From CAMBDR01 sp046597185 (GTDB lineage: Bacteria; Pseudomonadota; Gammaproteobacteria; Burkholderiales; Burkholderiaceae_D), in assembly GCA_046597185.1 (NCBI GenBank), contig JBKJLF010000574.1:1-13036 (forward strand): a DNA stretch of 13,036 nucleotides. Reading direction: 5' to 3'. The notes below the pieces were generated by a model. That model had not been told where the DNA came from and made no database searches. It worked only from the letters and a program-made list of their open reading frames with translations. The translations under genes and the position numbers were made by a program. The number at the start of each line of letters is the position of its first letter. Position 1 is the stretch's first letter. Positions 1 to 6,174 of this stretch are shown one piece after another.

Positions 1-365
1 CGGTGACGGACAAGCAGGCCGATATCGCCATTTTGCGCACCCTGGGCGCTTCTCCCCGCTCCATCATGAAAATCTTCATGATCCAGGGCGCGCTGGTGGG
101 CATCCTGGGCACGCTGCTGGGCGTGGGCGGCGGCGTGCTGGTGGCGATGAATATCGACGTCATCGTGCCCTTCATCGAGCACCTGCTGGGCGTGCAATTC
201 CTCTCCAAGGATATTTACTTCATCAGCACCGTGCCGTCCGACCTGCGCTGGCCCGACGTCAGCAAGATCGGCGTGCTGGCCGTGATCCTCGCCTTTTTGG
301 CGACCCTGTACCCAAGCTGGTGGGCTGCCCGCGTCAAACCTGCGGAAGCCCTGCGCTATGAATAA
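1..365 (+). CDS. lolC: Lipoprotein-releasing ABC transporter permease LolC/LolE, C-terminal part (5' truncated by window edge)
   Basis: This is the last ~120 codons of an inner-membrane permease that, with LolD, extracts outer-membrane lipoproteins and hands them to LolA. The reading frame is open to the window edge, so the GTG at position 3 is an internal Val codon, not a start. The visible part opens with TDKQADIAILRTLGAS, the cytoplasmic stretch typical of LolC/E that precedes a transmembrane helix. A Gly/Val-rich membrane segment follows at about visible residues 26-55, then a periplasmic loop, then a last helix at about 88-108 and the C-terminal motif VKPAEALRYE common to FtsX/MacB-type permeases. 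The stop codon overlaps the lolD start. Which Lol permease name applies (LolC, LolE or a single LolF-like subunit) cannot be decided without the N-terminal half. The stretch is GC-rich, like lolD and unlike the genes further on. Confidence 0.9.
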   Translation, partial: VTDKQADIAILRTLGASPRSIMKIFMIQGALVGILGTLLGVGGGVLVAMNIDVIVPFIEHLLGVQFLSKDIYFISTVPSDLRWPDVSKIGVLAVILAFLATLYPSWWAARVKPAEALRYE

Positions 366-1107
366 ACCACTGACGACTACCATGACCGATCTGAACAAAC
401 CTGCCTCCAACGGCGCTTCCGCTGATTCCGCCGTCCTGTCCTGCCGCGGTCTGGGCAAGACTTTTACGCAGGGCAGCTACAAGGTGCAGGTGCTGGCCGG
501 CATCGACATCGACGTCCACCGTGGCGAGCGCGTCGCCATCGTCGGCGCCTCGGGCTGCGGCAAGTCGACCCTGCTGCACCTGCTGGGCGGCCTCGATACG
601 CCCACCAGCGGCAAGGTCACCTTGCTGGGCAAGGATTTCGCCACCCTCAGCGAAAAGGCGCGCGGCGACTTGCGCAACGCCTCGCTGGGCTTTGTCTACC
701 AGTTCCATCACTTGCTGCCCGAGTTTTCCGCGCTCGACAACGTCGCCATGCCGCTGATGATACGGCGCATGAAGCGCGCGCCCGCCACCGAGCTGGCGCA
801 GCAGATTCTCACGCGCGTAAACCTGGCCAAGCGCGTCACGCACACGCCGGGCGAATTGTCGGGCGGCGAGCGCCAGCGCGTGGCCCTGGCCCGTGCCCTC
901 GTCACGCAGCCGGCCTGCGTGCTGGCAGATGAACCGACGGGCAACCTCGATCACGCCACGGCCGAACAGATTTTCGATCTGATGCTGGAATTGTCGCGCA
1001 CCCTGGGCACTGCGTTTGTCATCGTCACCCATGATCATGAATTGGCGCAGCGCTGCGGCCGTATCCTCCAGTTATCTGAACGCGGCTTGCAGCCCTGGCC
1101 AGGATGA
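358..1107 (+). CDS. lolD: Lipoprotein-releasing ABC transporter ATP-binding protein LolD
   Basis: ATPase that powers release of lipoproteins from the inner membrane by the Lol permease. All ABC motifs are intact in the 249 residues: Walker A GASGCGKST (63-71), Q-loop Q115 followed by FHHLLPEF, which is characteristic of LolD, signature LSGGERQR (167-174), Walker B VLADEP (188-193) and switch His225 in THDHEL. The start at 358 overlaps the permease stop by 8 bp and has GGAAG at 344-348 with good spacing. A second in-frame ATG at 382 (MTDLNKP) could be the true start and would give a length nearer the usual LolD; it has no clear ribosome site. Third codon positions are almost all G or C (for example codons 63-80), in contrast to tatD and everything downstream. 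Translation is probably coupled to the permease. Confidence 0.95.
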   Translation: MNKPLTTTMTDLNKPASNGASADSAVLSCRGLGKTFTQGSYKVQVLAGIDIDVHRGERVAIVGASGCGKSTLLHLLGGLDTPTSGKVTLLGKDFATLSEKARGDLRNASLGFVYQFHHLLPEFSALDNVAMPLMIRRMKRAPATELAQQILTRVNLAKRVTHTPGELSGGERQRVALARALVTQPACVLADEPTGNLDHATAEQIFDLMLELSRTLGTAFVIVTHDHELAQRCGRILQLSERGLQPWPG

Positions 1108-1124
1108 GACGAGACTGACCAAAC

Positions 1125-1937
1125 ATGTGGATCGATACCCATTGTCACCTTGATGCGCCGGAGCTTGATCCCGGCGCGACCATAGCCCAGCAAGCGGCGC
1201 AACAGGGCGTGGCGATGATCGTCATACCCGCAGTCGAGTTCGCCAATTTTGCTAGCGTGGCAGTACTGGCGCACACGCTACCCAACGCTTGCTACGCGCT
1301 GGGCATCCACCCGATGTATGTGGCACGGGCCAGCGAGGATGATTTATCCATCTTGCGTCAGCAAGTGATTGCGGCATTGCCCGATCCGCGCCTGGTGGCG
1401 ATTGGCGAAATTGGTCTGGATTTGTTCATCCCCGAACTGAAAAGCGGCAGCCTGCGCGCGAGGCAAGAATATTTTTATGTCGAACAATTAAAACTGGCGC
1501 GCGAGTTTGGCTTGCCAGTGCTGTTGCATGTGCGCCGCTCGCAAGATGAGATTTTGAAGCAACTGCGGCGCTTTCGGGTGGTGGGCGGCATCGCCCATGC
1601 TTTTAACGGCAGCTTTCAACAAGCACACACTTTTATTGATCTGGGTTTTAAATTGGGTTTGGGCGGGGCCATGACTTTCACCCGCGCTTTGCAAATCCGC
1701 CGCTTGGCCGCAGAGTTGCCATTTAGCGCCCTGGTGCTGGAAACCGATGCGCCCGACATTGCCCCCAGTTGGTTGCATCCGGCTGTGAATACGCCAGCGC
1801 AAATCCCCGCCATCGGCCAGGTGCTGGCAGATTTGCGCGGCCTTACGCTGGCGCAAACGGCGCAGCAAACCAGCACCAATGCGCTGGCGGTATTGCCGCG
1901 CATGGCCAGCCTGATCACTTTGCAGCCAGCGGCCTGA
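1125..1937 (+). CDS. tatD: TatD-family metal-dependent hydrolase/deoxyribonuclease (YjjV type)
   Basis: Cytoplasmic TIM-barrel metalloenzyme of the TatD family; characterised members are 3'-5' exodeoxyribonucleases acting on DNA ends. The metal-binding set is complete in the 270 residues: His6 and His8 in THCHLD, Glu95 in GEIGLD, His135 in LLHVRR, His158 in IAHAFNGS and Asp208 in LETDAPD. The stretch HAFNGSFQQA with LGLGGAMTF is closer to what I remember of E. coli YjjV than of YcfH or TatD itself, so the subgroup call is from memory. Length is normal. It starts 17 nt after lolD and ends 6 nt before comEC, so it is probably in the same transcript. No strong Shine-Dalgarno is visible. The DNA is clearly less GC-rich than lolD just upstream. 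Confidence 0.9.
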   Translation: MWIDTHCHLDAPELDPGATIAQQAAQQGVAMIVIPAVEFANFASVAVLAHTLPNACYALGIHPMYVARASEDDLSILRQQVIAALPDPRLVAIGEIGLDLFIPELKSGSLRARQEYFYVEQLKLAREFGLPVLLHVRRSQDEILKQLRRFRVVGGIAHAFNGSFQQAHTFIDLGFKLGLGGAMTFTRALQIRRLAAELPFSALVLETDAPDIAPSWLHPAVNTPAQIPAIGQVLADLRGLTLAQTAQQTSTNALAVLPRMASLITLQPAA

Positions 1938-1943
1938 AGCACC

Positions 1944-4376
1944 ATGCGCAGCGTTATTTTAGCCTGGGTTTTGGGGTGTTATGCCTTGCAGCAGCAAGCG
2001 CAGTTGCCACCTCATCCATATTGGATTTTGACATTGCTGGGCTTGCTGGCCATGGGTGGCTGGTTACGTACACATTGGTTCAGGCGCTGGTACTGCCGCT
2101 TGCCACTGGCCGTTGCCGGGGGATTTTTTTGGGCCGCCAGCTTGGCCGCGTGGGCTTTGAATGCCGAATTGCCTGCCAATCTGGAAGGTAAAAACATTAC
2201 CTTGCGCGGTACGGTGAGCGGCTTGCCGTATCGGTTTGAAGGGGGCGTGCGCTTTCAATTTGAGGTGGAACAGGCGCTCAATACAGCCAACGCAGTCAGC
2301 ACAGCCAACGCAGCCAACGCAGCCAACGCAGCCGATGCGGCAACAACGCCGTTGAAGGTGCCGGGACATATCGTCCTGGGTTGGTATGGCGAACAAGTGG
2401 TGTTGCCGGGCGAGCGCTGGCAACTCACGGTGCGCCTGCAACGCCCGCACGGGCAAGCCAATCCTTATGGGTTTGATTATGAATTGTGGCTGCTGGAGCA
2501 GGGCATTCGCGCCACTGGTTATGTGCGTGAGGAAGAACCGAATCGACGCTTGCAGGATTTTGTCTTCAGCCCCGCTAATAGCCTGGCGCTGATGCGTGAA
2601 CATTTGCGCCAGCGCATTTTCGCGGCCTTGCCCGATGCGCGCTATGCCTCGGTGCTGGTGGCACTGGTATTAGGCGATCAGCGCGCGGTGAGTCAAGCCG
2701 ATTGGGTCTTGTTTGGCCGCACTGGCATCAGTCATTTGGTCTCGATTTCGGGTTTGCACATCACCATGATCGCGGGCTTGTTTGCCAGTTTGCTGGGGGC
2801 GTTGTGGCGGCGCTCGTTTTTTACCCGCGCCCAGTTGCCGCTCTTGCTGCCAGCCCAAAAAGTGGCAGCGCTGGCCGCCGTGCTGAGCGGTGCGGCCTAT
2901 GTCGCGCTGGCTGGTTTTGGCGTGCCGGCCCAGCGTACCTTGATCATGCTCAGTGTGGCGGCGCTGGCGTTGTGGCTGGGGCGCACCAGCAGCGCTTCCC
3001 ACGTTTTGTGCAGCGCCTTGGGCGTAGTGGTGCTGCTTGACCCGTGGGCCGTGATGGCACCGGGCTTTTGGTTATCGTTTGGTGCGGTGGGCTTGATTTT
3101 TTATGCCTCCACCGGGCGCGTTGGCGCTGCCATGGACCAGGCACATTGGCTGTGGACGAATTTAAAAAGCGCACTGCATACGCAATATGTGGTGACGCTG
3201 GGTTTATTGCCACTCACGGTCTTGTTGTTTAACCAGTATTCCATCGTTGGCCCGGCTGCCAATGCGCTTGCCATTCCGGTTATCAGCTTTATCGTCACAC
3301 CGCTGGCGCTGTTGGGCAGTATTGCGCCCGGGCCTTTATGCCCATGGCTATTATGGCTGGCGCATGCGGTGTTTGCGGTGTTGGCGCAGTGCTTGCAATG
3401 GTTGAGCCATGGCAGTTTGGCGGTTTGGAGTGCGCCGCAACCGGCTGTATGGATGTTTGTACTGGCTTGTGTCGGCATTATCTGGCTACTCGCGCCGCGT
3501 GCCTGGCCTGCGCGTTGGGTGGGGCCGCTGCTCTGCCTGCCCTTGCTGCTCAATCGCCCGACCCAGCCACCGCCAGGCGCGCTGTGGGTGACGGCGTTTG
3601 ATATCGGCCAAGGCAACGCGCTGTTGCTGGAAACGGCGCATCATCGCTTGATGTATGATACTGGCACCGCTTATTCGCCGCTATCGGATGGCGGCAACCG
3701 GGTGCTGGTGCCATATTTGAAGGCGCGCGGCATTCAAAGCCTGGATGGTTTGATGGTCAGCCACCGCGACCTCGATCATGTTGGCGGTGCGCTGTCGTTG
3801 TTGCAGTCGCTACCCGTGGCCTGGCTGTCGAGTTCGCTCGAATGGGAACACCCGGTCATTGCCGCAGCGGCGCGCCATCAGCGCTGTCTGGCAGGGCAGC
3901 ATTGGGCTTGGGATGGCGTGCAATTTGAAATTTTGCATCCGACGCCAGAAATCTATGCCGACCCGCGCGCCAAGCCCAACGCCCATAGTTGTACCTTGAA
4001 AGTCACTACCAGCCAAGGTTCGATTTTATTGGCGGCCGACATTGAGGCGGCGCAAGAGGCGCAATTGCTGGAAACCAGTCGCGCGCGCTTGCCAGCGACC
4101 GTGCTACTGGCCCCGCACCATGGCAGCGGCACGTCGTCCACGCCAGAATTTTTGCAAGCGGTACAGCCGCAATGGGCGTTGTTTCAGGTTGGCTATCGTA
4201 ACCGCTATCGTCATCCCAAAGCGGAGGTGTTCGAACGCTACCGCAGCATGGGCATCGGGCGTTTGCGTACCGATGAAACCGGTGCCATCGAATTGCGTTT
4301 TGAGGCGAATTTGGGATCGAAGCTGGTTTGGTCAAACTATCGCGCCACCCATGCACGTTATTGGTATGGACGGTGA
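1944..4376 (+). CDS. comEC: DNA internalization competence protein ComEC/Rec2
   Basis: Inner-membrane channel that carries single-stranded DNA into the cytoplasm during natural transformation. The 810 residues show the usual three parts. An N-terminal membrane region with a soluble OB-like/DUF4131 segment spans about 1-200. The polytopic Competence domain spans about 225-540 and carries the hallmark SHLVSISGLHITM (263-275) and LSFGAVGLI (377-385). A C-terminal metallo-beta-lactamase-like domain spans about 547-785, with FDIGQGN (552-558), YDTG (571-574), SHRDLDHVGG (606-615; H607, D609, D611, H612) and HHGSGTS (725-731). Length is in the normal range for Gram-negative ComEC. Residues 114-134 are an odd Ala/Asn-rich insert encoded by a 9-bp tandem repeat. 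The gene lies 6 nt after tatD and ends convergently with the phasin gene. It looks intact, which suggests the DNA import channel is functional. Confidence 0.95.
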   Translation: MRSVILAWVLGCYALQQQAQLPPHPYWILTLLGLLAMGGWLRTHWFRRWYCRLPLAVAGGFFWAASLAAWALNAELPANLEGKNITLRGTVSGLPYRFEGGVRFQFEVEQALNTANAVSTANAANAANAADAATTPLKVPGHIVLGWYGEQVVLPGERWQLTVRLQRPHGQANPYGFDYELWLLEQGIRATGYVREEEPNRRLQDFVFSPANSLALMREHLRQRIFAALPDARYASVLVALVLGDQRAVSQADWVLFGRTGISHLVSISGLHITMIAGLFASLLGALWRRSFFTRAQLPLLLPAQKVAALAAVLSGAAYVALAGFGVPAQRTLIMLSVAALALWLGRTSSASHVLCSALGVVVLLDPWAVMAPGFWLSFGAVGLIFYASTGRVGAAMDQAHWLWTNLKSALHTQYVVTLGLLPLTVLLFNQYSIVGPAANALAIPVISFIVTPLALLGSIAPGPLCPWLLWLAHAVFAVLAQCLQWLSHGSLAVWSAPQPAVWMFVLACVGIIWLLAPRAWPARWVGPLLCLPLLLNRPTQPPPGALWVTAFDIGQGNALLLETAHHRLMYDTGTAYSPLSDGGNRVLVPYLKARGIQSLDGLMVSHRDLDHVGGALSLLQSLPVAWLSSSLEWEHPVIAAAARHQRCLAGQHWAWDGVQFEILHPTPEIYADPRAKPNAHSCTLKVTTSQGSILLAADIEAAQEAQLLETSRARLPATVLLAPHHGSGTSSTPEFLQAVQPQWALFQVGYRNRYRHPKAEVFERYRSMGIGRLRTDETGAIELRFEANLGSKLVWSNYRATHARYWYGR
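2283..2345 (+). repeat. 9-bp tandem repeat inside comEC
   Basis: Seven consecutive 9-bp units, in frame with comEC, are variants of GCAGCCAAC: two identical copies at 2310-2327, close variants at 2283-2309 and 2328-2336, and a degenerate last unit. They encode an Ala-Asn-Ala type linker (residues 114-134) in the soluble N-terminal domain. Because the unit is three codons, changes in copy number would leave the gene open. Confidence 0.85.
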
Positions 4377-4442
4377 AAGGGTAGGTTGGGTAGAGCGGGT
4401 GGAAGGGAGCGAGTCGGTGGCGGGGGAAGACCTGATTTAGCC

Positions 4443-4476
4443 GCATGCAGATGCACCCTTTGGTGCAACCACATGC
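4443..4476. terminator. Possible bidirectional terminator hairpin between comEC and phasin gene
   Basis: The 127-bp gap between the convergent comEC and phasin genes holds a hairpin. GCATG pairs with CATGC (outer stem 4443-4447/4472-4476), there is a symmetric 4+4 internal loop, and TGCACC pairs with GGTGCA (inner stem 4452-4457/4462-4467) around a CTTT loop. Neither side has a clean run of T, so a classic intrinsic terminator is not proven. The position between two 3' ends is the main support. Confidence 0.4.
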
Positions 4477-4503
4477 TGCAAGCGAATTGCAAGAGAATAA
4501 GGC

Positions 4504-5073
4504 TTATTTTTTGCCTTTGGCGGAAGGCGCTACTTTTTCTACTGCTTGAGCAAATTCGTCAGTCGCTTTCACCACTTGGGCTTCGACGGTTTCAACGGCT
4601 TGCTTGGTGACTTTGCTTAATTGTTCCATCCCGGCGTTGGCATTGTTAATGGCGTTTTTCAACATGGCGATGGCGTTTTCGGAACCCTTGGGCGCATGCT
4701 TGGAAACATCATCAATCAGGGTTTCAACTTTGTTCTTGGTGTCGGCCAGTTGCTTTTCGGCTGCTTTGGTGAACTCGGCTTGTAAACCAGCGGCAATTTC
4801 AGCAAAGTGGTGGCTGTACACGGCGGCTTTTTCTGCATTGAATTTGACTTGCGACGAACCCAGTTCCATCAACGCTTGTGGATTTTTGGCATCGCTCATT
4901 TTTTGTGCAATCGCCAAACCTTCTTCGGCAGATGCTTTGACTGCCGCCATGTTCAGAGCGACGACTTTTTCGACGCTTTCCACGGTTTTGCTGGTCAATT
5001 TATTGAAAACGGCCAGCTGTGATTCAAACAAAGCTTTGGTTGCGTTGGAAAATTGCTCGGTATTTGAAAACAT
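4504..5073 (-). CDS. phaP: Phasin family protein (PHA granule-associated)
   Basis: Small amphipathic protein that coats polyhydroxyalkanoate storage granules in the cytoplasm and controls their size and number. The 189 residues start MFSNTEQFSNATKALFESQL, a typical start for the betaproteobacterial phasin family. They continue as almost unbroken Ala/Lys/Glu-rich helix with no cysteine and end in a Lys-rich tail (APSAKGKK). The start at 5073 is chosen over an upstream in-frame ATG at 5175 because AGGAGAG sits at ideal distance before it and because the extra 34 residues do not look phasin-like. The promoter region carries a PhaR/PhbF-type operator (5115-5127), as expected for a gene repressed until PHA is present. 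No PHA synthase gene lies in the window, so this is a stand-alone phasin locus. It converges on comEC. Confidence 0.93.
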   Translation of the reverse strand: MFSNTEQFSNATKALFESQLAVFNKLTSKTVESVEKVVALNMAAVKASAEEGLAIAQKMSDAKNPQALMELGSSQVKFNAEKAAVYSHHFAEIAAGLQAEFTKAAEKQLADTKNKVETLIDDVSKHAPKGSENAIAMLKNAINNANAGMEQLSKVTKQAVETVEAQVVKATDEFAQAVEKVAPSAKGKK

Positions 5074-5093
5074 GGTTCTCTCCTGTTGAAAAT

Positions 5094-5103
5094 GGGGGGG
5101 GGG
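5094..5103. repeat. Homopolymer run of ten G (C10 on the phasin coding strand)
   Basis: An uninterrupted G10 tract lies 20-30 nt upstream of the phasin start codon, between the ribosome site and the operator palindrome. It would lie in the 5' untranslated leader if transcription starts near 5127. Such tracts change length by slippage, and they are also common sequencing error sites. Confidence 0.9.
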
Positions 5104-5104
5104 C

Positions 5105-5127
5105 TGCAGCATTATGCTGCAATGCAA
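5105..5127. promoter_or_regulatory. Candidate PhaR/PhbF operator upstream of the phasin gene
   Basis: A perfect inverted repeat, TGCAGCAT-T-ATGCTGCA (5105-5121), overlaps TGCTGCAATGCAA (5115-5127). The latter fits the consensus TG[N]TGC[N]3GCAA that I recall for PhbF (PhaR) of Herbaspirillum seropedicae, a repressor of PHA genes. The site covers the likely transcription start of the phasin gene, a sensible place for a repressor. The operator identity rests on a remembered consensus and on gene context. Confidence 0.6.
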
Positions 5128-5133
5128 AAATCT

Positions 5134-5139
5134 ATTGTA
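5134..5139 (-). promoter_or_regulatory. Possible -10 element of the phasin promoter
   Basis: On the minus strand the hexamer TACAAT lies about 60 nt upstream of the phasin start and just upstream of the operator palindrome. It sits in the inverted repeat TATTG-TAAT-CAATA (5133-5146). A convincing -35 at 17 bp is not visible; a TTGATG lies 20 bp upstream. Confidence 0.35.
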
Positions 5140-5318
5140 ATCAATAATTCGACGAACACCATCAAAAGTTGACAAAAATGTGTGGGTTTATGATCAAACA
5201 ACGAATGATGTTGTAATTTGGCCTTCATTCGCTTGCTTATTTTGTGCCACCATGCGAGATTGCACTTTGGTCGGGTTATTTGCCAGGTATCGGGTAAATA
5301 CTTGATGCCCCCGGAGTC

Positions 5319-5343
5319 AGGATAAGTAATCCTCTTGTATAAT
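5319..5343 (+). promoter_or_regulatory. Promoter and possible operator of the first TetR-type regulator
   Basis: A consensus TATAAT at 5338-5343 lies 31 bp before the ATG of the regulator. Just upstream is the inverted repeat AGGAT-AAGTA-ATCCT (5319-5333), which covers the spacer and the expected -35 position. A good -35 hexamer is not visible. A palindrome in this place fits autoregulation by a TetR dimer, which is an inference. Confidence 0.45.
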
Positions 5344-5374
5344 ATGACCTCTTAAAATTTGGAAGCGTAGTCCA

Positions 5375-6085
5375 ATGAAAATCCAGGATCTTCCCGTCAG
5401 TTTTGATTTGACGCAGTTTCGTAGTGTTACTCCCTTGCATGAAGGCAATGTATGGGAAGCTTTGCTTGATCGCAACGCCGATCAGATCGGGGTCAAACGG
5501 CGTGAGGCAGCATTGGAAAACTTAGAAAAGATTTTTGTTGCAACCTTTCGTTTGGCCAATACCGTCGGCTTTCGGGAAATGTCTTTGCGTGATTTATGTC
5601 GTGAAACGGGTTTGTCGATGGGCGGTTTATATGGCTATATCGAACATAAAAACCAGTTGGCGGCAATGATTGCCGATATGGTGTTATACATCACCGAGTT
5701 ATTGGAGATGTGGTTTGAACATATCGAGGCACCGCTGGATCGAATTGAATGTTTGTTGCGCGCGCACATTTTTCTGGCGGAAATCTTGCAGCCTTGGCTT
5801 TATTTTGTATTTTTGGAAACTCGTGGCCTGGATTTGGCCCAGCGTGAAATCGCTAAAACTTCCGAGCAAAACATTCAAACCCATATTTCCAACTTGATTG
5901 TCAGCACAGGTGCCATGCCATTGGAAGACGCTTATTTGATGGCAGCACATTGCATGTCGCTGGTGCAAGATTGGCATTTAAAGCGTTGGAAGTTTCGTAG
6001 CGCGAATATTACGGTAGACGTGTTTGCCAATAGCGTTACCGCAATGGTGCGCTCGCATGTGCAAGCGCGCTTGAGCCTGGGCTGA
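5375..6085 (+). CDS. TetR/AcrR-type transcriptional regulator (paralogue 1)
   Basis: DNA-binding regulator of 236 residues. The helix-turn-helix lies at about 54-95: FVATFRLANTVGF, then LRDLCRETGLSMGGLYGYI, then the K-x-Q-L that starts helix 4, the normal TetR layout. A conserved ~45-residue leader (PVSFDLTQF, GNVWEALLDRN, GVKRREAALENL) precedes the HTH and is longer than in most TetR proteins. The ligand domain (100-236) contains the motif AAHCMSLVQDWHLKRWKF (190-207). The ligand is unknown. The start has GGAAG at 5361-5365 and matches the start of the paralogue at 8445, to which the protein is about 64% identical by hand count. It is divergent from the phasin gene and convergent with lif, and its stop codon lies inside the first unit of a 21-bp tandem repeat. 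Control of the lipase genes or the phasin gene is plausible but unproven. Confidence 0.88.
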   Translation: MKIQDLPVSFDLTQFRSVTPLHEGNVWEALLDRNADQIGVKRREAALENLEKIFVATFRLANTVGFREMSLRDLCRETGLSMGGLYGYIEHKNQLAAMIADMVLYITELLEMWFEHIEAPLDRIECLLRAHIFLAEILQPWLYFVFLETRGLDLAQREIAKTSEQNIQTHISNLIVSTGAMPLEDAYLMAAHCMSLVQDWHLKRWKFRSANITVDVFANSVTAMVRSHVQARLSLG

Positions 6086-6174
6086 TGCTTCTTGAACCAG
6101 AGGTGATGCTTCTTGAGCCAGAGGTGATGCTTCTTGAACCAACGGTGATGCTTCTTGAACCAACGGTGATGCTT
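6083..6174. repeat. 21-bp tandem repeat filling the regulator/lif junction
   Basis: Four full 21-bp copies (starting at 6083, 6104, 6125 and 6146) and a partial fifth copy of 8 bp (6167-6174). Each reads TGATGCTTCTTGAACCA followed by GAGG or ACGG; copy 2 has a single A to G change (GAGCC). The first copy contains the regulator's stop codon and the array runs into the stop codon of lif, so nothing else occupies the junction. The last codons of the regulator (6070-6082, TTGAGCCTGGGC) resemble the second half of the unit, which suggests the array grew from the 3' end of that gene. Confidence 0.92.

Larger units (their letters stand above)
5074..5374. other. Intergenic region between divergent phasin and first TetR-type regulator
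   Basis: A 301-bp region, lower in GC than the flanking genes. It contains, in order, the phasin ribosome site and leader with the G10 tract, the PhaR-type operator, the phasin -10 candidate, an inverted repeat CGAATGA/TCATTCG (5202-5208 and 5225-5231), and the regulator's palindrome and TATAAT box near 5319-5343. No coding potential or RNA gene was seen. Confidence 0.7.

Noticed and set aside
334..1038. Long minus-strand open frame opposite lolD (234 codons)
   Set aside because: It lies opposite an ABC ATPase with all motifs intact and is explained by the GC-rich codon use of lolD; its protein is low-complexity Gln/Ala/Arg/Gly.
4377..4503. Small gene between comEC and the phasin gene
   Set aside because: The short frames there are Gly/Arg-rich read-through of neighbouring DNA with no start signals; the region is better read as a convergent 3' junction with a hairpin.
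5074..5175. Longer phasin start at 5175 adding 34 residues
   Set aside because: The extension would cross the operator and the G10 tract and is unlike phasin sequence; the ATG at 5073 has a strong AGGAGAG.
6083..6174. CRISPR-like array of 21-bp repeats
   Set aside because: The copies are directly adjacent with no spacers between them, the unit is not palindromic in the CRISPR manner, and no cas genes are present.
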